Source: Puccinia triticina
Taxonomy: Eukaryota; Basidiomycota; Pucciniomycetes; Pucciniales; Pucciniaceae
Length of the DNA stretch: 64,000 nucleotides
Direction: 5' to 3'
Assembly: GCF_026914185.1 (NCBI RefSeq)
Contig: NC_070569.1
Location: 558,001-622,000 of the forward strand
The position numbers and the translations under genes are program-made. This document shows positions 11,742 through 23,695 of this stretch, in pieces; positions within the stretch are counted from its first letter, which is position 1, and each line of letters begins with the position of its first letter. Below the pieces are notes generated by a model, which saw only the letters and a program-made list of their open reading frames with translations, did no database searches and had not been told where the DNA came from.

Positions 11742-13011
11742 ATGTTACATAGTACACTTCCTTTGAAGCAGACTGCCAAACAGTGATTCCCTGATATGTA
11801 AGGTAGGTGCATCCAGTGGGATATTCACAGTTGCATTCTACTGATGCATAGCCGGTATTGTTGCGAGATCCTGGAGTGGATTTGCTCTTCCATGCAAGTA
11901 TGTATCCACAATTTTCCCTTCTTTGGAAACAGGTTGTGTCACAGTTCCTGCAAGCTCAGGCCAGCCCAAACACAACTGCCAGGAGCATCTCTAAAATTGA
12001 CTACAATGGTGATCTCAACTAGGGCATGGCTAGACCTTAATTACATCCGAAAAGGCCAAGGAACCGGATGATAGAATCTGTTTGTACATCCCCCAGTACT
12101 GAATGAGGGTGGAGATCCATGAAACAATGATCAGCTTCTCCGAGCAGAGTTGTCTCACCCAGCTGCGACCATCCATCTTCAATTCTCTTGCCCAGGACCA
12201 ATCACGGAGCGCACCAAACTGGTGAAAGAAATCATCATCTCATCCATTGCCCATTTTGCAGCATGGGCAGTCCCCAAATTTGTTTGACACTACATCATCT
12301 ACTCAGAGAGCAGCTGGAATGGCTGTGTTTTCAACGCAGCTCTTGGGCTTGTGCCAACAACGCACGTCTGATGCCAGCTTGCAAACTGGAAATGTTGTTT
12401 TGGGAGGGAAATTCATACACTTGGCTGGTTGACCTGGTGCACTCTCCTTACATTACTCTGAGCTCCGGAAATAGCCAACACAAGGTTGACCATTCATTTT
12501 TTTTCAGAACATTTATCAATCCCTTGCAGCAAGACTCTTCCCTGCAAGGGTGAAGAACTCAAGTTTATCCTTTCACATAGCTGCTGATGGGGAGATAAAC
12601 ATATTCAAACCAATCCCATCGAGTGAAATCAATGGATGTATTCTAGAAGTTGCTATTGGGCACTATTGCCTGGGAATGTGTGTGAGATTTCCAAATCAGA
12701 TAATCATAATGTAGTTGCTTCCAGATTTGACTTCTGATCGTGACCAGTCAAAAATCAGTTCAGTCGTGGATATGCATTAGTCCATCATGAGCTCAAGCAC
12801 ACTTAGAGAAGAGTTCAAATTCACTTGGCGCTCAATTACCACTTGACATCAAACTCAATTCAGACATTGCACATGATAAAATTACAGCTTGGCACTCTCC
12901 AGAGAGTGCCACCAAATCCCCCCTGGTGCATGATTGTACTTAAAAAAACTTACAGACTTACTAGAGTATTAGCAGAGTTTTACGTGACCCTTATATTTTG
13001 CTTACTGGATT
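11742..13011. other. Intergenic, no gene seen
   Basis: Several short ORFs occur on the plus strand but none shows motifs, matching introns or protein-like composition. I see no clear repeat. Confidence 0.45.
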
Positions 13012-13452
13012 GATTGTGCTTGTGGAGTTCGGAGCTTCACCTCTTGCAGATTATTATGCTGTAGATCAGGCTCATTTTGGAGCACTGGCGGCTAGCAGAA
13101 AGTAGAGGTGCGGAGCCAAGACATCAATAATCACTCAGCCCGGATATACATATTTTTGAAAAAGGCGGATAGTGGTCATTTCTACCCACTAACCAACCTT
13201 CATTCTCACAATGTGACCCTTATTTTTGCTTACTTACTGATAGCTATTGCGGACTTGCGCGTGCGGAGTGCAGAGCTTTATTCACTTGCAGATTATTGCG
13301 CTTTAGATCAGGCTCATTGCGGAGCGCTGAAGAATAGCAGAAAGTAGAAGTGCGGAGCCAAGACATCAATAATCACTTAGCCTGGATATGTATATTATTG
13401 AAGAAGGTGGAAGTGGTCATTTATACACACTTACAAACATTTATTCTCATAA
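13012..13452. repeat. Tandem duplication, ~240-bp unit
   Basis: The block at about 13012-13210 recurs at about 13250-13452. Both share GCAGATTATT, TAGATCAGGCTCATT, TAGCAGAAAGTAGA and GTGCGGAGCCAAGACATCAA. The copies are roughly 80-85% alike by eye. No coding function is apparent. Confidence 0.8.
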
Positions 13453-14700
13453 CTTCCATATTACAAATCGCCACACATGTCACTACTTATGTTTGGTAAT
13501 CTTCTATATTTGGAGCCTTAGCAGCCCCCTTTTATTCCTTTCCTTGTTCGTCTCAGAGGTGCAACTATTTTTCTGATACAGCGTGTCAACGGGATCTGCA
13601 ACTGGAGATAAAATTATTTCATGCTTTTGCATCAACACACAAGGATATTCAAATTTGTCTGCTCTCTATATCGCCTCATTTGGGTTTCTATATAATTAAC
13701 TAGTTTTTAATGTTTATTCATTCAGGTTCCTTTTTCTATCTTACAAGACTGGTTCTTATCAACAGTCATTGAATCCTCTTGAGATTTGATTTACTCTTCT
13801 CAGGCAAACAGCTGGTAGGAATTGCTGCTGTCTTGTGACAGTATGAATTCTAGTTGATGCAACATGTGTTGGGGGGATCCCACAGCCTCTTTATTCACAA
13901 ATTTTCAAGTTTGGCTGGGTCTTACTTGACAATGGAGGACTTCCCTTGCGATCTGGTACTCTCACAGATGTCAATATAGACCCAAAAAATCTAGATTTTC
14001 GCAGAGAAATCTAGCTTTCTTGGGGTCCAGATCACTTCTGGGAGACCCGCAGATTCCGACGGGAAGTCCTCCAATAATAGCCTGTCTGAAATTTCCTCAA
14101 CTGACTATTCCAAGCCAACAATCACTGACCAAGAATATATATTATGCTTGCAATCCACATGGAGCATTGGAAGAAAAGCTACATAAGAAGTAGCAAAAAA
14201 TAATATGAGAATTGGTTGAGAGTACAGTTGTAGTTTTTATCCAGTCTTTTTTTGCTTTTAATGTTTTTTTTTTTTTTAAATTTGCCCAAGTTGGGATTGG
14301 ACAAATTGTGCATCTTTTTTGAAAAATCATGCCTCAACAGCACCAACTGAGCTAAGATGAGTATACCCAGCCAAATCAAACCAGATGCATAAAAATTGAA
14401 CAGAATAGGATGTTGTAGCAGTATCAAGGGGTAAATAAGAACAGATTCCCTGGATGGGTAAGGTGTAAAATGATTATTTCAACACCTGTAAACCTTGATT
14501 TTTTTTTTGTTGGAAGTTTGGGTGAGTTTCATCCCTGAGAGAGCTTTTGAACTTTTTTTTACCATCTTGATTTGTGCAGATGAATTGATGTAGAATCTGT
14601 CTTCTAGGCAGAGGGGGTGATTTTGAATAGAATCAGATGAATGAAGTTGATATTTCAGTTTTCCTGAAGTTAATTAAGAAAAATTGAAGTAGTCTCAGAC
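13453..14700. other. Intergenic, A/T-rich, no gene seen
   Basis: T- and A-homopolymers lie near 14264-14277 and 14503, with scattered short ORFs only. The repeat phrase AAATCTAG occurs around 13989-14011 as a small imperfect palindrome (AAATCTAGATTTTCGCAGAG...). Nothing else is supported. Confidence 0.4.
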
Positions 14701-14719
14701 TCACTTACTGGGGTAGTTA

Positions 14720-14995
14720 CTATTTGTTCACATTGCAGTTGGGGTCATGTGTGTACCCCGGGTCACCATTTGCATAGCAGTTGCACCATAAGCCTCTACC
14801 TTCATTCACATCTGGATCAACCATATCTACCAATTTGGAAGGACCAGGTACAGCTGGAGTTGGAACAGGCTTTGCCATGGTGTGAATAATAATTGATGGA
14901 CCAGCACAAAATACGACTGCAATTATGCCAGAGAGCCCACACAGAGATACCATGTCTATATAAAACCTGACTGTTACTGTATGAAATATTTTCAA
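14720..14995 (-). CDS. Candidate small secreted protein, 91 aa
   Basis: The frame ends in a short Cys-containing tail, LWCNCYANGDPGYTHDPNC. It has a hydrophobic stretch (VSLCGLSGIIAVVFCAG) that would act as a signal peptide if translation starts at the internal Met at 14953 rather than at 14995. A TATATAG motif sits just upstream of the internal Met. Between signal and tail is a Pro-rich linker. Small, Cys-bearing secreted proteins are typical of rust effector candidates, but size and composition alone do not prove function. It is isolated in repeat-rich DNA. I recognise no family, and it could be a chance ORF. Confidence 0.35.
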   Translation of the reverse strand: MKIFHTVTVRFYIDMVSLCGLSGIIAVVFCAGPSIIIHTMAKPVPTPAVPGPSKLVDMVDPDVNEGRGLWCNCYANGDPGYTHDPNCNVNK

Positions 14996-15479
14996 TATTA
15001 TTTAAAACTTTATGAAGTCAGCAAATAGGTTGAGTAATCAAGTTCCAAAATGTGACTGTTGACCTTTGTAAGCTTGCAGTTTTTAATAATGTTTTGTTGA
15101 AAAAGTAGAATCCTTGGAAAGATGTGAAGCGGAGCTAGGCACCCAACAGATGGATAAAGGTGCAGTATATGGATCAAAAGTGAAATGCAGATGAATGGGG
15201 AACATTACACCCACAAAAGTCAAGGGTTTAAATATCCAAGGTATGAGAGGAAAAATGGAGAAGGGCAAGAGAGGAAAACAGACAGAGGACTGCCTGGGTA
15301 GAGTCAACAGAGTATGAGCAAGAAGGGCCCCTATTGCTCATGCATACAGGCACTCAATTCTCTTACATAATATTACATAATACATATTTAACACTAGTGC
15401 CGCACCCCAATACCCTTGGTATCAACTCCAGCTGGCTCAGAGATATTACATAGCAGAAACTTGACCCAAATATTTCTGA

Positions 15480-16830
15480 CAGGTTGCTGTGCACTTTATG
15501 GGGTATGAGCCGCCCCTTAGCGCGGCTGAGAGTCACCAGCTATAAGCCCTTGTTGTGAAGCAGCGGGGGCTTGAAACTTGTGCTAGTGATACTGACGTGG
15601 CCAATACTCGGCCAGTTATGTCCGAATAGTTTAAGCTCGATGGTGTGCTCTCAAACTGCAACAATCATGCTGTGTCATTGCCTAGAACAGTATTAATGAT
15701 AACAAATGATGTGACCTCGCAGTACTCTTACTCGGCCGCGGCTCTCTGCTGCGGAGTTGCCTACATACAGTCCTCGGCCACGACACACCACTATCAGTAC
15801 GGTTTTCTGAGCCCGAGTCTCCTCCCAGATAACTAGTTGGCATCCGACAACTTTTATATAGACACTCGAGTTGGACTGATTCAAGTTCAACTACGGAAGG
15901 CCATCCTTGAAACACTATTTGATCACCTTTCTACATTTACATAATCCGTGGCAAATCGGCCTCTTAAACGGTCTGCGCCTGTCAGCGCCTCCCCCCGGCC
16001 GGTAGCGGGGTTATTTTTCAAGTCATAGTATTTTTCAACTCATAGCTCATTTGCATTAATGGCAAATGACTTTTTCTGTACTTATCAAAGTCTCATGACC
16101 CTGCTGCGGCATGAGCACCTGTAGTGTGGTCCAGGACGTCTGTCCTACAATCAGAGGGATGGGACAGGTTCAGTGCCACTCCAGGCTTCTCCAGCTCAAC
16201 AAACCAAATGGCATGTCGCTGTAGGTCACTACTATTCAGTGTAGATGTGTTGGTATTATGTGACAATAATGATTGCAAGGGGGACAAGAACAAGACCCAC
16301 TCGTGTCTAGTGAGAAGAGGGCAAAACTCCTGTGGGTTTACAACAGGAAGCAACCAAATTGTTGCTGGTGGTGACCGGTCGGAAGACTCGACTGGTTTCG
16401 TCTCGTATGTACAATCGGGCTCGGAACGACTGGTCGGCTTCTGGCTTGCGCAAGCCACCCTGCGGGTTAGATTTTCGAACTAGACCTTGTTGTGAACCAG
16501 CGAGGGGATTAAAACATGTGTTAGTAAGTAGTACTGACGTGGCCAAGTTGCCAACTCGGCCAGTTTTATGTCCGAGTACATTTCCTCGACAGCGCTCGCA
16601 GTCTTCTAGTGTCACCGCCTATAAGCACCGCAATCATGATGATAAGAAAGAACTAGTTGAAATTGGACAACGCACACACCTGAGTAGGACTGATTCAAGT
16701 TCAACTGCGGAAGGCCATCAACTTTCAATATTTACATAATCTGATACTGTACCAAATCTGCCGGAGTCTTGAAATGGTCTGCACCCGTCAGAACCTTGCT
16801 GAAAAACAGCGCAAAAAAATCATCCGCTTT
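15480..16830. repeat. Diverged duplicated non-coding element, two copies
   Basis: Two blocks resemble each other. About 15541-15640 matches 16492-16590 (both with CTTGTTGTGAA, ACTGACGTGGCCAA and CTCGGCCAGTT). About 15862-15990 matches 16685-16800 (both with GACTGATTCAAGTTCAACT, GCGGAAGGCCATC-like and TTTACATAATC). The spacing differs between copies, suggesting two insertions or a duplication with later indels. These have no coding content and are probably LTR or MITE remnants. Confidence 0.65.
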
Positions 16831-16980
16831 TGTAGCAGTAAGTGCCCTACTTGGCACGTTTTGCAGCGCGCTGTAAGAGTCCCTTGTTGACTCTTCGCTA
16901 AGAAAGGGAAGGATGGCACAGAGAATTCATCTTGAGTGCTGTATAGTGGCTAAGTAGGTGTATTTCAAGGAAAAAGCTAC

Positions 16981-17013
16981 CAGAGAGAGATATCAGTATC
17001 TCTCTGTATAAAT
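16981..17013 (+). promoter_or_regulatory. Palindrome plus TATA-like box
   Basis: GAGAGATATCAGTATCTCTC is a near-palindrome followed immediately by TATAAATA at about 17007. It is followed by a purine-rich leader. It looks like a core promoter inside an LTR remnant, but no transcript is known from the sequence. Confidence 0.35.
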
Positions 17014-17233
17014 ACAATCAAAGTAGAAGAGAGGGGAAAGAGTGCAAGAGAAAAGAGAAAAGAGGAAAATCAAAGAGCAGCTTAGCTAGCATATAGAGAT
17101 AACATTATTTCTGCAGAGTTGGGCAGGAAGAGGAGGAGTGGGGACTTTATGGTTCCCACTTAGAATATTTGATATCATACATGTTTTGTGATACCCCTGA
17201 AGGGAGGGCTCACAGTCAGTAAAGCCCGCGCGT

Positions 17234-18343
17234 TGTGGTATGCTTTATGGTATCCCATATGCCAAAATCTAAATTTTCTTCTTTTCTTTCTTATTTGTAT
17301 TAGTTTCACTCTTAATCTCCCTTTTCCTCTTATAAATCACTTAATACTCCTCAAGATTCAGCTTCTTGGGACAAATTCAACCCTAGTCCTGCCTTACAGA
17401 ACACTCATAATGGCACTCATTCAGAAGTTACATACTCTTACACACTCACAACACCCCTTACAACCTCAAACAGTTACACAATCCACATTCACAACACTTA
17501 GTTACACACACAGTTACATAGATAGCTACATACATATTTACACATAGCTGCATCATCACTTACATACATACAGTGTACACATGCAGGCACACATGCAGGT
17601 GCTAGCTGCATGTGATAGCTGCATGCACTAAGCTGCATGCGCTAGTGGATTTTCGTTGCATAACAACAGCAGGTGACCTGGTTACAGCATGACTACACTA
17701 ACATCCCGTCCTGACCAATCACACCTCCTGATTCAGCCTGCATGTCATAACCTATAATCACCTGTACAGTCCTGACGAATCGCATTCACCCATTCAACAT
17801 ATGTACTAGCCAAAAACCCTCATGCAGCTAGCTAAAATCTCTCATTTGGAGCTCCTTTGGAGCTAAAATCCCTCACTGTTGTCTATAAAAGGAGGCTCTC
17901 CTCCCCTGTTGTAACTTTCCCCCAGCAGACTACCTGCACTCAGTTCCCCCTATAACAAAGTACACAACTGCTCACTCCACAATATATATCAGTCACCCTA
18001 TATTTTGGTTTTACACCCATTACAAAACACTTACACACGAAATGAAAACTCTACAAAACACTTACATTACATAACACAAACCTCTGAGGGGTCCTCTTTG
18101 ACCAACTATCACCTGGTTGAAGTCCAGACTTCTCACTCATCACACATTTTAGCAACTTCATTGCACCCACTTTATAACAACAGCTATCTTTTGATAACAC
18201 TCCACTATCACTACATTAAACCTGCCAATCTGAGATTTGTGGGCTTGTTTTAGTGTCTAGTGAACCAGGAAAGGCAGAGGTTTCCTCATACATCCCTTTC
18301 TGCACTCAGCAAGAGGTTCTCAGGAACACTTTTGAGCTTTACA
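17234..18343 (+). mobile_element. LTR, family A, copy 1 (1,110 bp)
   Basis: The sequence starts TGTGGTATGCTTTATGG and ends GAGCTTTACA, giving the canonical TG...CA ends. It is nearly collinear with 37960-39097. It contains a TATAAAAGGAGG core-promoter-like motif at about 17884 and a repetitive GCATGCA-rich stretch near 17600. The 5 bp on each side (CGCGT and AGGGA) do not match, so a simple solo LTR with a 5-bp target duplication is not supported. No TGG-type primer-binding site follows it. It may be a 5' LTR, a recombinant or a truncated copy. Confidence 0.85.
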
Positions 18344-18375
18344 AGGGAGTCCCCAACGTGATAGAGGATCCTGTT

Positions 18376-19090
18376 ATTGTCAGCCTTAGAGTCAACACAG
18401 CTGACCTAAAGTCTGCCTCTTTTCTACTTATTACATATGAAATTACTTCATATCTTTTTCATCTTAAAGATAACCCAGGATCACCACCAAAGAGACCACC
18501 ACGCTCCCAGTATACCTACCATCACAGGCGCCTAGGATATTGACAGTAAGTAGACTCTTTTCACTGAACCTTGCTTATCCAGAGTGAAACTCTGTTGCTC
18601 TTGATTGTTTCTTCTTTTCTTCAACTATTTCAATCTTAAAAGATCAAAAGGTTATCTCTGGTTAAGACCTACAAAACCAGAGCAGAGTAGTAACCCTACT
18701 TCTGAATCCCACCAACGTTTCCTTGTTGTGAGTGGAGGCTGTTGCACTCTTTCTTGGCCTTGCACAGCTGGCATCCAACTTTTCCAGGTTGAGAATAGCC
18801 CAGATCAATTAATAAAGACTTAAAGTCTAGGCCTGATCTTCTCATTTCTCATTTCATCCACATGTCACAGCCTGTATGTAGTTGACCTGAGGCAGCGGAC
18901 GTGGAAGGAAACTCTCTTCATCCTTCCACAAACCTCGTCCGCTCACCACCTCGTGTCCGCTGTTCTCAGCCCAGTCAAGCTCAACATCTTTCTCTTCCTC
19001 TCTTTTAGTTTGTATTTCTTTATCCCAAGAAATCCAAACTATTCCCCCTCCTTTTCTTTGTGTCCTGCTTTCACATAAGAGACACAGGCT
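18376..19090 (+). mobile_element. Retroelement block, also inverted at 34207-35030
   Basis: This ~700-bp block starts GTCAGCCTTAGAGTCAACAC and ends near CACATAAGAGACACAGGCTC. It occurs in reverse orientation at 34207-35030 with about 80% similarity by eye. It lies directly downstream of LTR family A and may be that element's 5' untranslated internal region, or an LTR of another family. No ORF of retroviral type is visible. Confidence 0.7.
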
Positions 19091-19170
19091 CACAGCTATT
19101 AGCAAGTGGCTCAATATACATCTTGAACTACTGTAGCGAAATTTTATTAGCATATTTTTAGTGAATTTAG

Positions 19171-19241
19171 TTAGTTTACGGCAGGAGAAGTTACCTGTTT
19201 TGGCAAAGTGCAAGGACCATATCTCCATTTTAACACTTCCA
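19171..19241. repeat. 72-bp dispersed repeat, copy B
   Basis: This is nearly identical to 10676-10747. Flanking sequence differs (AATTTAG before, AATTAG after), so the unit seems to be defined by its own ends. Confidence 0.85.
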
Positions 19242-20451
19242 AATTAGTTTATACCAATAGTTTAGTAAATAACCCCAGTACAAATCCGGATTAAATAGTT
19301 AAATGCTCAACCAAATCACCTATAACATAGAAAACAAGGGGACCGGCGAAACTGGCATATTGAGCCTTAGGATATCTAAGTTCACTAAAACCTGCAACTC
19401 ATGGAACTTTGGTTCAAGGGTTTCCCCTCATCAAAACCAAAAAAACTATGATTTTTAACTCAGTAGGGCTGGCGCGAATCCCGCTAACCAGTACCCTAAG
19501 CCCCCATTGCCTTTGACACCCCCCTGTGGCTTTAAAGTGCCTAGGTGGGGGAGCGTGGGGGAAAACCGTTGGTGAAAATGGAGGCCCTATTTATATTCTT
19601 TTCTACTGGAAGGTCTTCCTTCCAGTTGGTAGGGTTTACAGCCCTTTTGACAGGAAGGTATTCCTGTGAGAATGGGAAGACTTAAAGGGTTTTATTTTAT
19701 GTCAGACTCATGTGTATACAAGCGTTGATAGTGAGAAGCGGTGATGTACCTTAAAGGGCAGTGTACAACTATATGAGACAAGAAAGAAGCTTTGTTCAAG
19801 AAACAGTAAGGTAAAGAAGAGAGAAAATAAAGGTCCGAGAATGGCAGGAGCGCGGAACGAGGTCGTCGGGCTGACGCTGATGATAACTAGAGAATAAGAA
19901 AAGGGGAATGAGACGTTTGATGGTCAACAGGTAGGAAACAGGGTAAAGGTTTTTGCTGAAGGCTTTTGCGGGTGAGTCGATGTGTGTGTACAAGGGTGGA
20001 GCGAACTGATACTGAGAGCGACTGAGGAAAAGGCCGGAAAGAGTGGGCTTGAGTTCAGTGCTCTTATAGTTCTCTTGCAGCTGAACAGGTGAAGCGTCTG
20101 TTGCTACGTACATGATGTCCTGCGGGGTTGTTTAGACCAGACCCGTCCAGGAGAAGAGGGAGGTAGTCACAGTTGGTTCCTCACAACTGGTATTGGGGGT
20201 ATCAATGACCATGTTCTCGTTGTCTGTAAGACACGGTATTTTGTTAGTGTCTGACGACTTCAACAGGGCCGGTTTCTTTTCTTTGGCCTGGTTTGGTCAG
20301 AAGAGGGAAAACTTACCATTAGCAGTGTGGCTGACGGATTCCGTGGTCTTGTCGATGGGAGAGGCTTGGATCGGGCTTGAGGTGCCTGGATCGGACGAGT
20401 TCGGACCCTTGCTTGGTTGTTCAGGGTTTGGGGCCGAATTCTGACAATTCC

Positions 20452-20607
20452 CTTCCGGTCGAAGGGGCTCTACAGCCTCTTCAACTGGAAGGATTCCCTT
20501 CCGGTCGAAGGGGCTATACAGCCTCTTCGACTGGAAGGATTCCCTTCCGGTCGAAGGGGCTCTACAGCCTCTTCGACTGGAAGGACTCCCTACCAGTCGA
20601 AGAGGCT
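20452..20607. repeat. Tandem palindromic repeats, ~52-bp unit, three copies
   Basis: Each unit contains CTTCCGGTCGAAGGGGCT, then TACAGCC, then TCTTCGACTGGAAGG. The two halves are complementary, so every unit can fold into a hairpin. A related diverged unit appears at about 19605-19665 (CTACTGGAAGG ... CCTTCCAGTTGGTAGGG). The block is in non-coding repeat DNA; ORFs across it are a by-product of the repeat. Confidence 0.85.
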
Positions 20608-21814
20608 GGGTGTTGAGATTGGTGATGGGGAAAGTATTGCATGCAAGAGTTTAAGGGTTGGGAGACCCTTCACTGTTTGAAGGCTGAGTGGTGCAGTGGG
20701 ACAAGGCACAAGGCCTGGGACGTTCTAGAACCAACGTCATCGGGGGCTATATATTTCAGGGCTAGCCAGGCGGAGAGAGATAGTGTTCCAGTTCTCTCTG
20801 TTAGTCTAGGTACAAGCAGAGAGTCAGAAAAGAGAAGAGAGAGAGAAATACACAGCTCACCTGGCCAGGTGGAGAGAGATAGCGGTCCGGTTCTCTGCCA
20901 GGCTAGGTGGGGGCAGGGTGATGGCTGGACTATAGTCACTGTCATGTGACATGGCCCGTGAGGCCTTGTGAAACCCGCAGGGAGTGCGGGGCTTCACAAA
21001 TAGTTGGGTACAAGAGCGTGAACTGATCTGACCCTGATTAATGTATACTCCTGGTGATTGAAAAATTGGCTGCATCCCAAGAATATTGTTTGCCAGAAGT
21101 GCAATTCATCACTGGCCCACGACCAAGTTGTTATGGAGAGTATAGACTCACCCCTAAATGTATGTGATAACTGACCCAACAACACAAATCAGCAGCCGGC
21201 TTTGGATCGAGCATTGAGAAGGTTGCTCCGAGGCACAGGATTAGGACCTCATCTACACCTCACAGCATTAAATATTGTAGATGGTTTGCATTGACTAAAA
21301 ATGTAAACCTGGGATGAGTGGGCTGTTTTTGGACCAGGTATGCTCCTGAATATGATTAGGTGAACTGGGTGAGATGTTACTTAAATTTGTTTGTTACATC
21401 ACAAGACAGGTAGAGTACCAGGGGTATAGATGTGTGAGGCATACCTGGGTGAATATAGATACATACTCTATCTTGTAGGCAAGCTGGTTGGAAAATGGAA
21501 ACACATTAATGTGTGGGATTGTAGATTAGCTGGACCTGGTTGATAGGTTTTGTATAGTTAATTTTTGTTGGATGAATCCATCTCAACATGGAAAGCACTA
21601 ATTTGGATATAATGGCAAAAGAACACTCTGGCCACACGACCGGGATAAGAAATCCAATCTCAGTTACCAGAATTAGGCCTGGGACTATTTATTTTATGGT
21701 TTAGACTTTTTGCAGCGGTTTCTTAATGCTACAGGCACAAGTATCATTCAGTGGGCTAGAGTAGTGCAGAGGAAGAGGTGTCATGACGATCCATCACAGG
21801 ATCACAAAATTAGC

Positions 21815-22050
21815 CATAATAGGAACAGAGACTCGTGAACATGAAGCCAGGATATGATTCCATTTTAATTACTGGAATTGGTGTTGGTGTGGCCTGCTAA
21901 GGCCCATAATTGGGCTAGGAAAATGGTACATAGGAACAGAGATTGTGACAGTGAAGCCAGGATATGATTCCATTTTAATTACTGGAATTGGTATTGGTGT
22001 GGCCTGTTAAGGCCCATGATTTGGGCTAGAAAAATGGTACAGGGCCTCGA
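21815..22050. repeat. Tandem duplication, ~118-bp unit
   Basis: Two adjacent copies share ATAGGAACAGAGA, GAAGCCAGGATATGATTCC, ATTACTGGAATTGGT and AATGGTAC. The copies are over 90% alike. Confidence 0.85.
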
Positions 22051-22340
22051 GATGATGCAACCAGAATGCAAGTAAGTTTACATTTACATCAAATTTTACA
22101 CAGTGTTACCGGTTTACGGCACATGATTTGGCGGTGGAATTGCAGTTCAGGGTTGAGTGGAGGAAAAGAGGTCAGGTGAGTTAATTTGAGCACACAGAAT
22201 GGGAACATGGAATGGTAATGCAGGCAAAGCAATTTATTGGAATTGGAACAATAGTTTTGACGCGCATGGTACATAGAAATTCTGATTTGTGGAAATGACC
22301 GCACTGGGAAAAACTGCTGTGGAAACAACCAAAAAAATTG

Positions 22341-22607
22341 ATGTGCTGCATTTGGTGTTTGGTTTCAGATAGTTCTGAGTCATGGAGATGTATCTAGAAC
22401 CAAATGTTTAGAGGGCAGAGCTGAGGGGCAGGCTAGGTGGCATTAGGAATCGGGATAATGCCACTCACGTGTCATGTGCTGCATTTGGTAGTTGGTTGTA
22501 GATAATTCCAAGTCATGGAGATGTAACTACATATATCCAAATGTATAGAGGGTAGAGGGGCAGCTTAGCTTTAATTGGGAGTTGGGATACTGCCACTCGC
22601 GCAGCTC
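22341..22607. repeat. Tandem duplication, ~132-bp unit
   Basis: Two adjacent copies share GTGCTGCATTTGGT, AGTCATGGAGATGTA, CCAAATGT-TAGAGGG and TGCCACTCRCG. No coding content is visible. Confidence 0.75.
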
Positions 22608-22635
22608 TTTCTGTATATATGTCTTGTGAGGTAAG

Positions 22636-22712
22636 AAGCATCAGCATGCCAAGAGCCGAGGATAGTGCGAACCCCATTGGAACAACATGCCAAGAGCCGA
22701 GGGAAGTGCAAC
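22636..22712. repeat. Short tandem repeat CATGCCAAGAGCCGAGG, two copies
   Basis: CATGCCAAGAGCCGAGG followed by AGTGCRA and CCCATTGG occurs at about 22645 and 22686. It is a small local duplication. Confidence 0.75.
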
Positions 22713-23451
22713 CCATTGGGCCTCAGCTCTTTGGAAAAAAGTTGTTATGTGCTCAGCGTGTGTGTCCATGGAAGGAAATCTGCAGAAACAATGGGACTAT
22801 TTTGATGTATCCCCTGGACAATAAGTGTGTGATTAACTGCTGAAATGCGCAGAAGAAGAAAAACAACAGCTGTCAAACTAATTCAGCAACTGGGTCGTGT
22901 ATAGCAAAAGGAAATGCTGTGGCGAGGAAATGAATGATGCGGCTGTATCAAACGTAATAAGACAAGGGCATTCAAGACAACAAGACACATTTAGATGATA
23001 GCATAACGTATTGAGTTTATCAATTGGTGCAATGCTGCAGATACCAAATGCAATGCAACAGACGTTGTTGTGATGCTTGCCGGTTTCACGAGCGGGAAAG
23101 GTGTGAGCAAACTTGGTTGGGGGTTCATTGCAGGGATGGGGAGGTCTATTTATAGCTCGGGAGAAGGTGGAGCTCGCCTAGAAGAGCATAAAAGGTATAC
23201 ATGAGGACCCGAGACTTGTTGGATGAGCTCGTTGGGATCAGGGAAGATAGAAAAAGAAGGCCGGACTGGATTTGCACCGCGAGCGGCTATATATGAGATA
23301 TTGGGCCGAGAGCGGCGAAAAAGCGAACAGGAAAGAAATGCTACTGACAGCTGGGTCTCTTACCTTAATAGGGCGACCGGAGGTCGTTTACTATACGAGG
23401 AAGTGGGAGACTTCACATTGTCATGGGTGGAGAACACCAATACGGAGAATG

Positions 23452-23611
23452 TCACATATAGCGGTGCAATTTTACGAAGATGGTTGAAGTCCCGGATGTG
23501 GAAATTGCACTTAACAATATGTTGCGGCAGAGTTAATGTTGCATATAGCAGTGCAATCACGAAGATGGTTGAAGTCCCGGATGTGGAAATTGCATTTAAC
23601 AATGTGTTGCG
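23452..23611. repeat. Tandem duplication, ~87-bp unit
   Basis: Two copies share CATATAGC, GTGCAAT, ACGAAGATGGTTGAAGTCCC and GATGTGGAAATTGCA-TTAACAAT. The plus-strand 148-aa ORF over it (23223-23669) simply reads through the duplication and shows no family motif. Confidence 0.8.
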
Positions 23612-23683
23612 GAAACAAAAGCAAAGCCTTCCGGAAGAGAACCTGGCTGCAGGAGGAGACCCTGGCTAGCTGCGACCTGAAGA

Positions 23684-23695
23684 ATATAAAAGGAG
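23684..23695 (+). promoter_or_regulatory. TATAAAAGGAGG core-promoter-like motif
   Basis: This is the same TATAAAAGGAGG string as in LTR family A (17884 and about 38638). It sits in a non-coding block that ends near 23790, and suggests that 23.1-23.8 kb is another, diverged LTR. Confidence 0.4.

Noticed and set aside
17229..18348. Solo LTR with 5-bp target duplication
   Set aside because: The flanks CGCGT and AGGGA do not match, so a clean solo LTR is not supported.
20377..20680. Repetitive ORFs across the palindromic minisatellite
   Set aside because: The peptide repeat mirrors the 52-bp DNA repeat in two frames at once and has no other coding support.
23223..23669. 148-aa plus-strand ORF
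   Set aside because: It spans a tandem duplication and an LTR-like promoter region, with no motif or intron partner.
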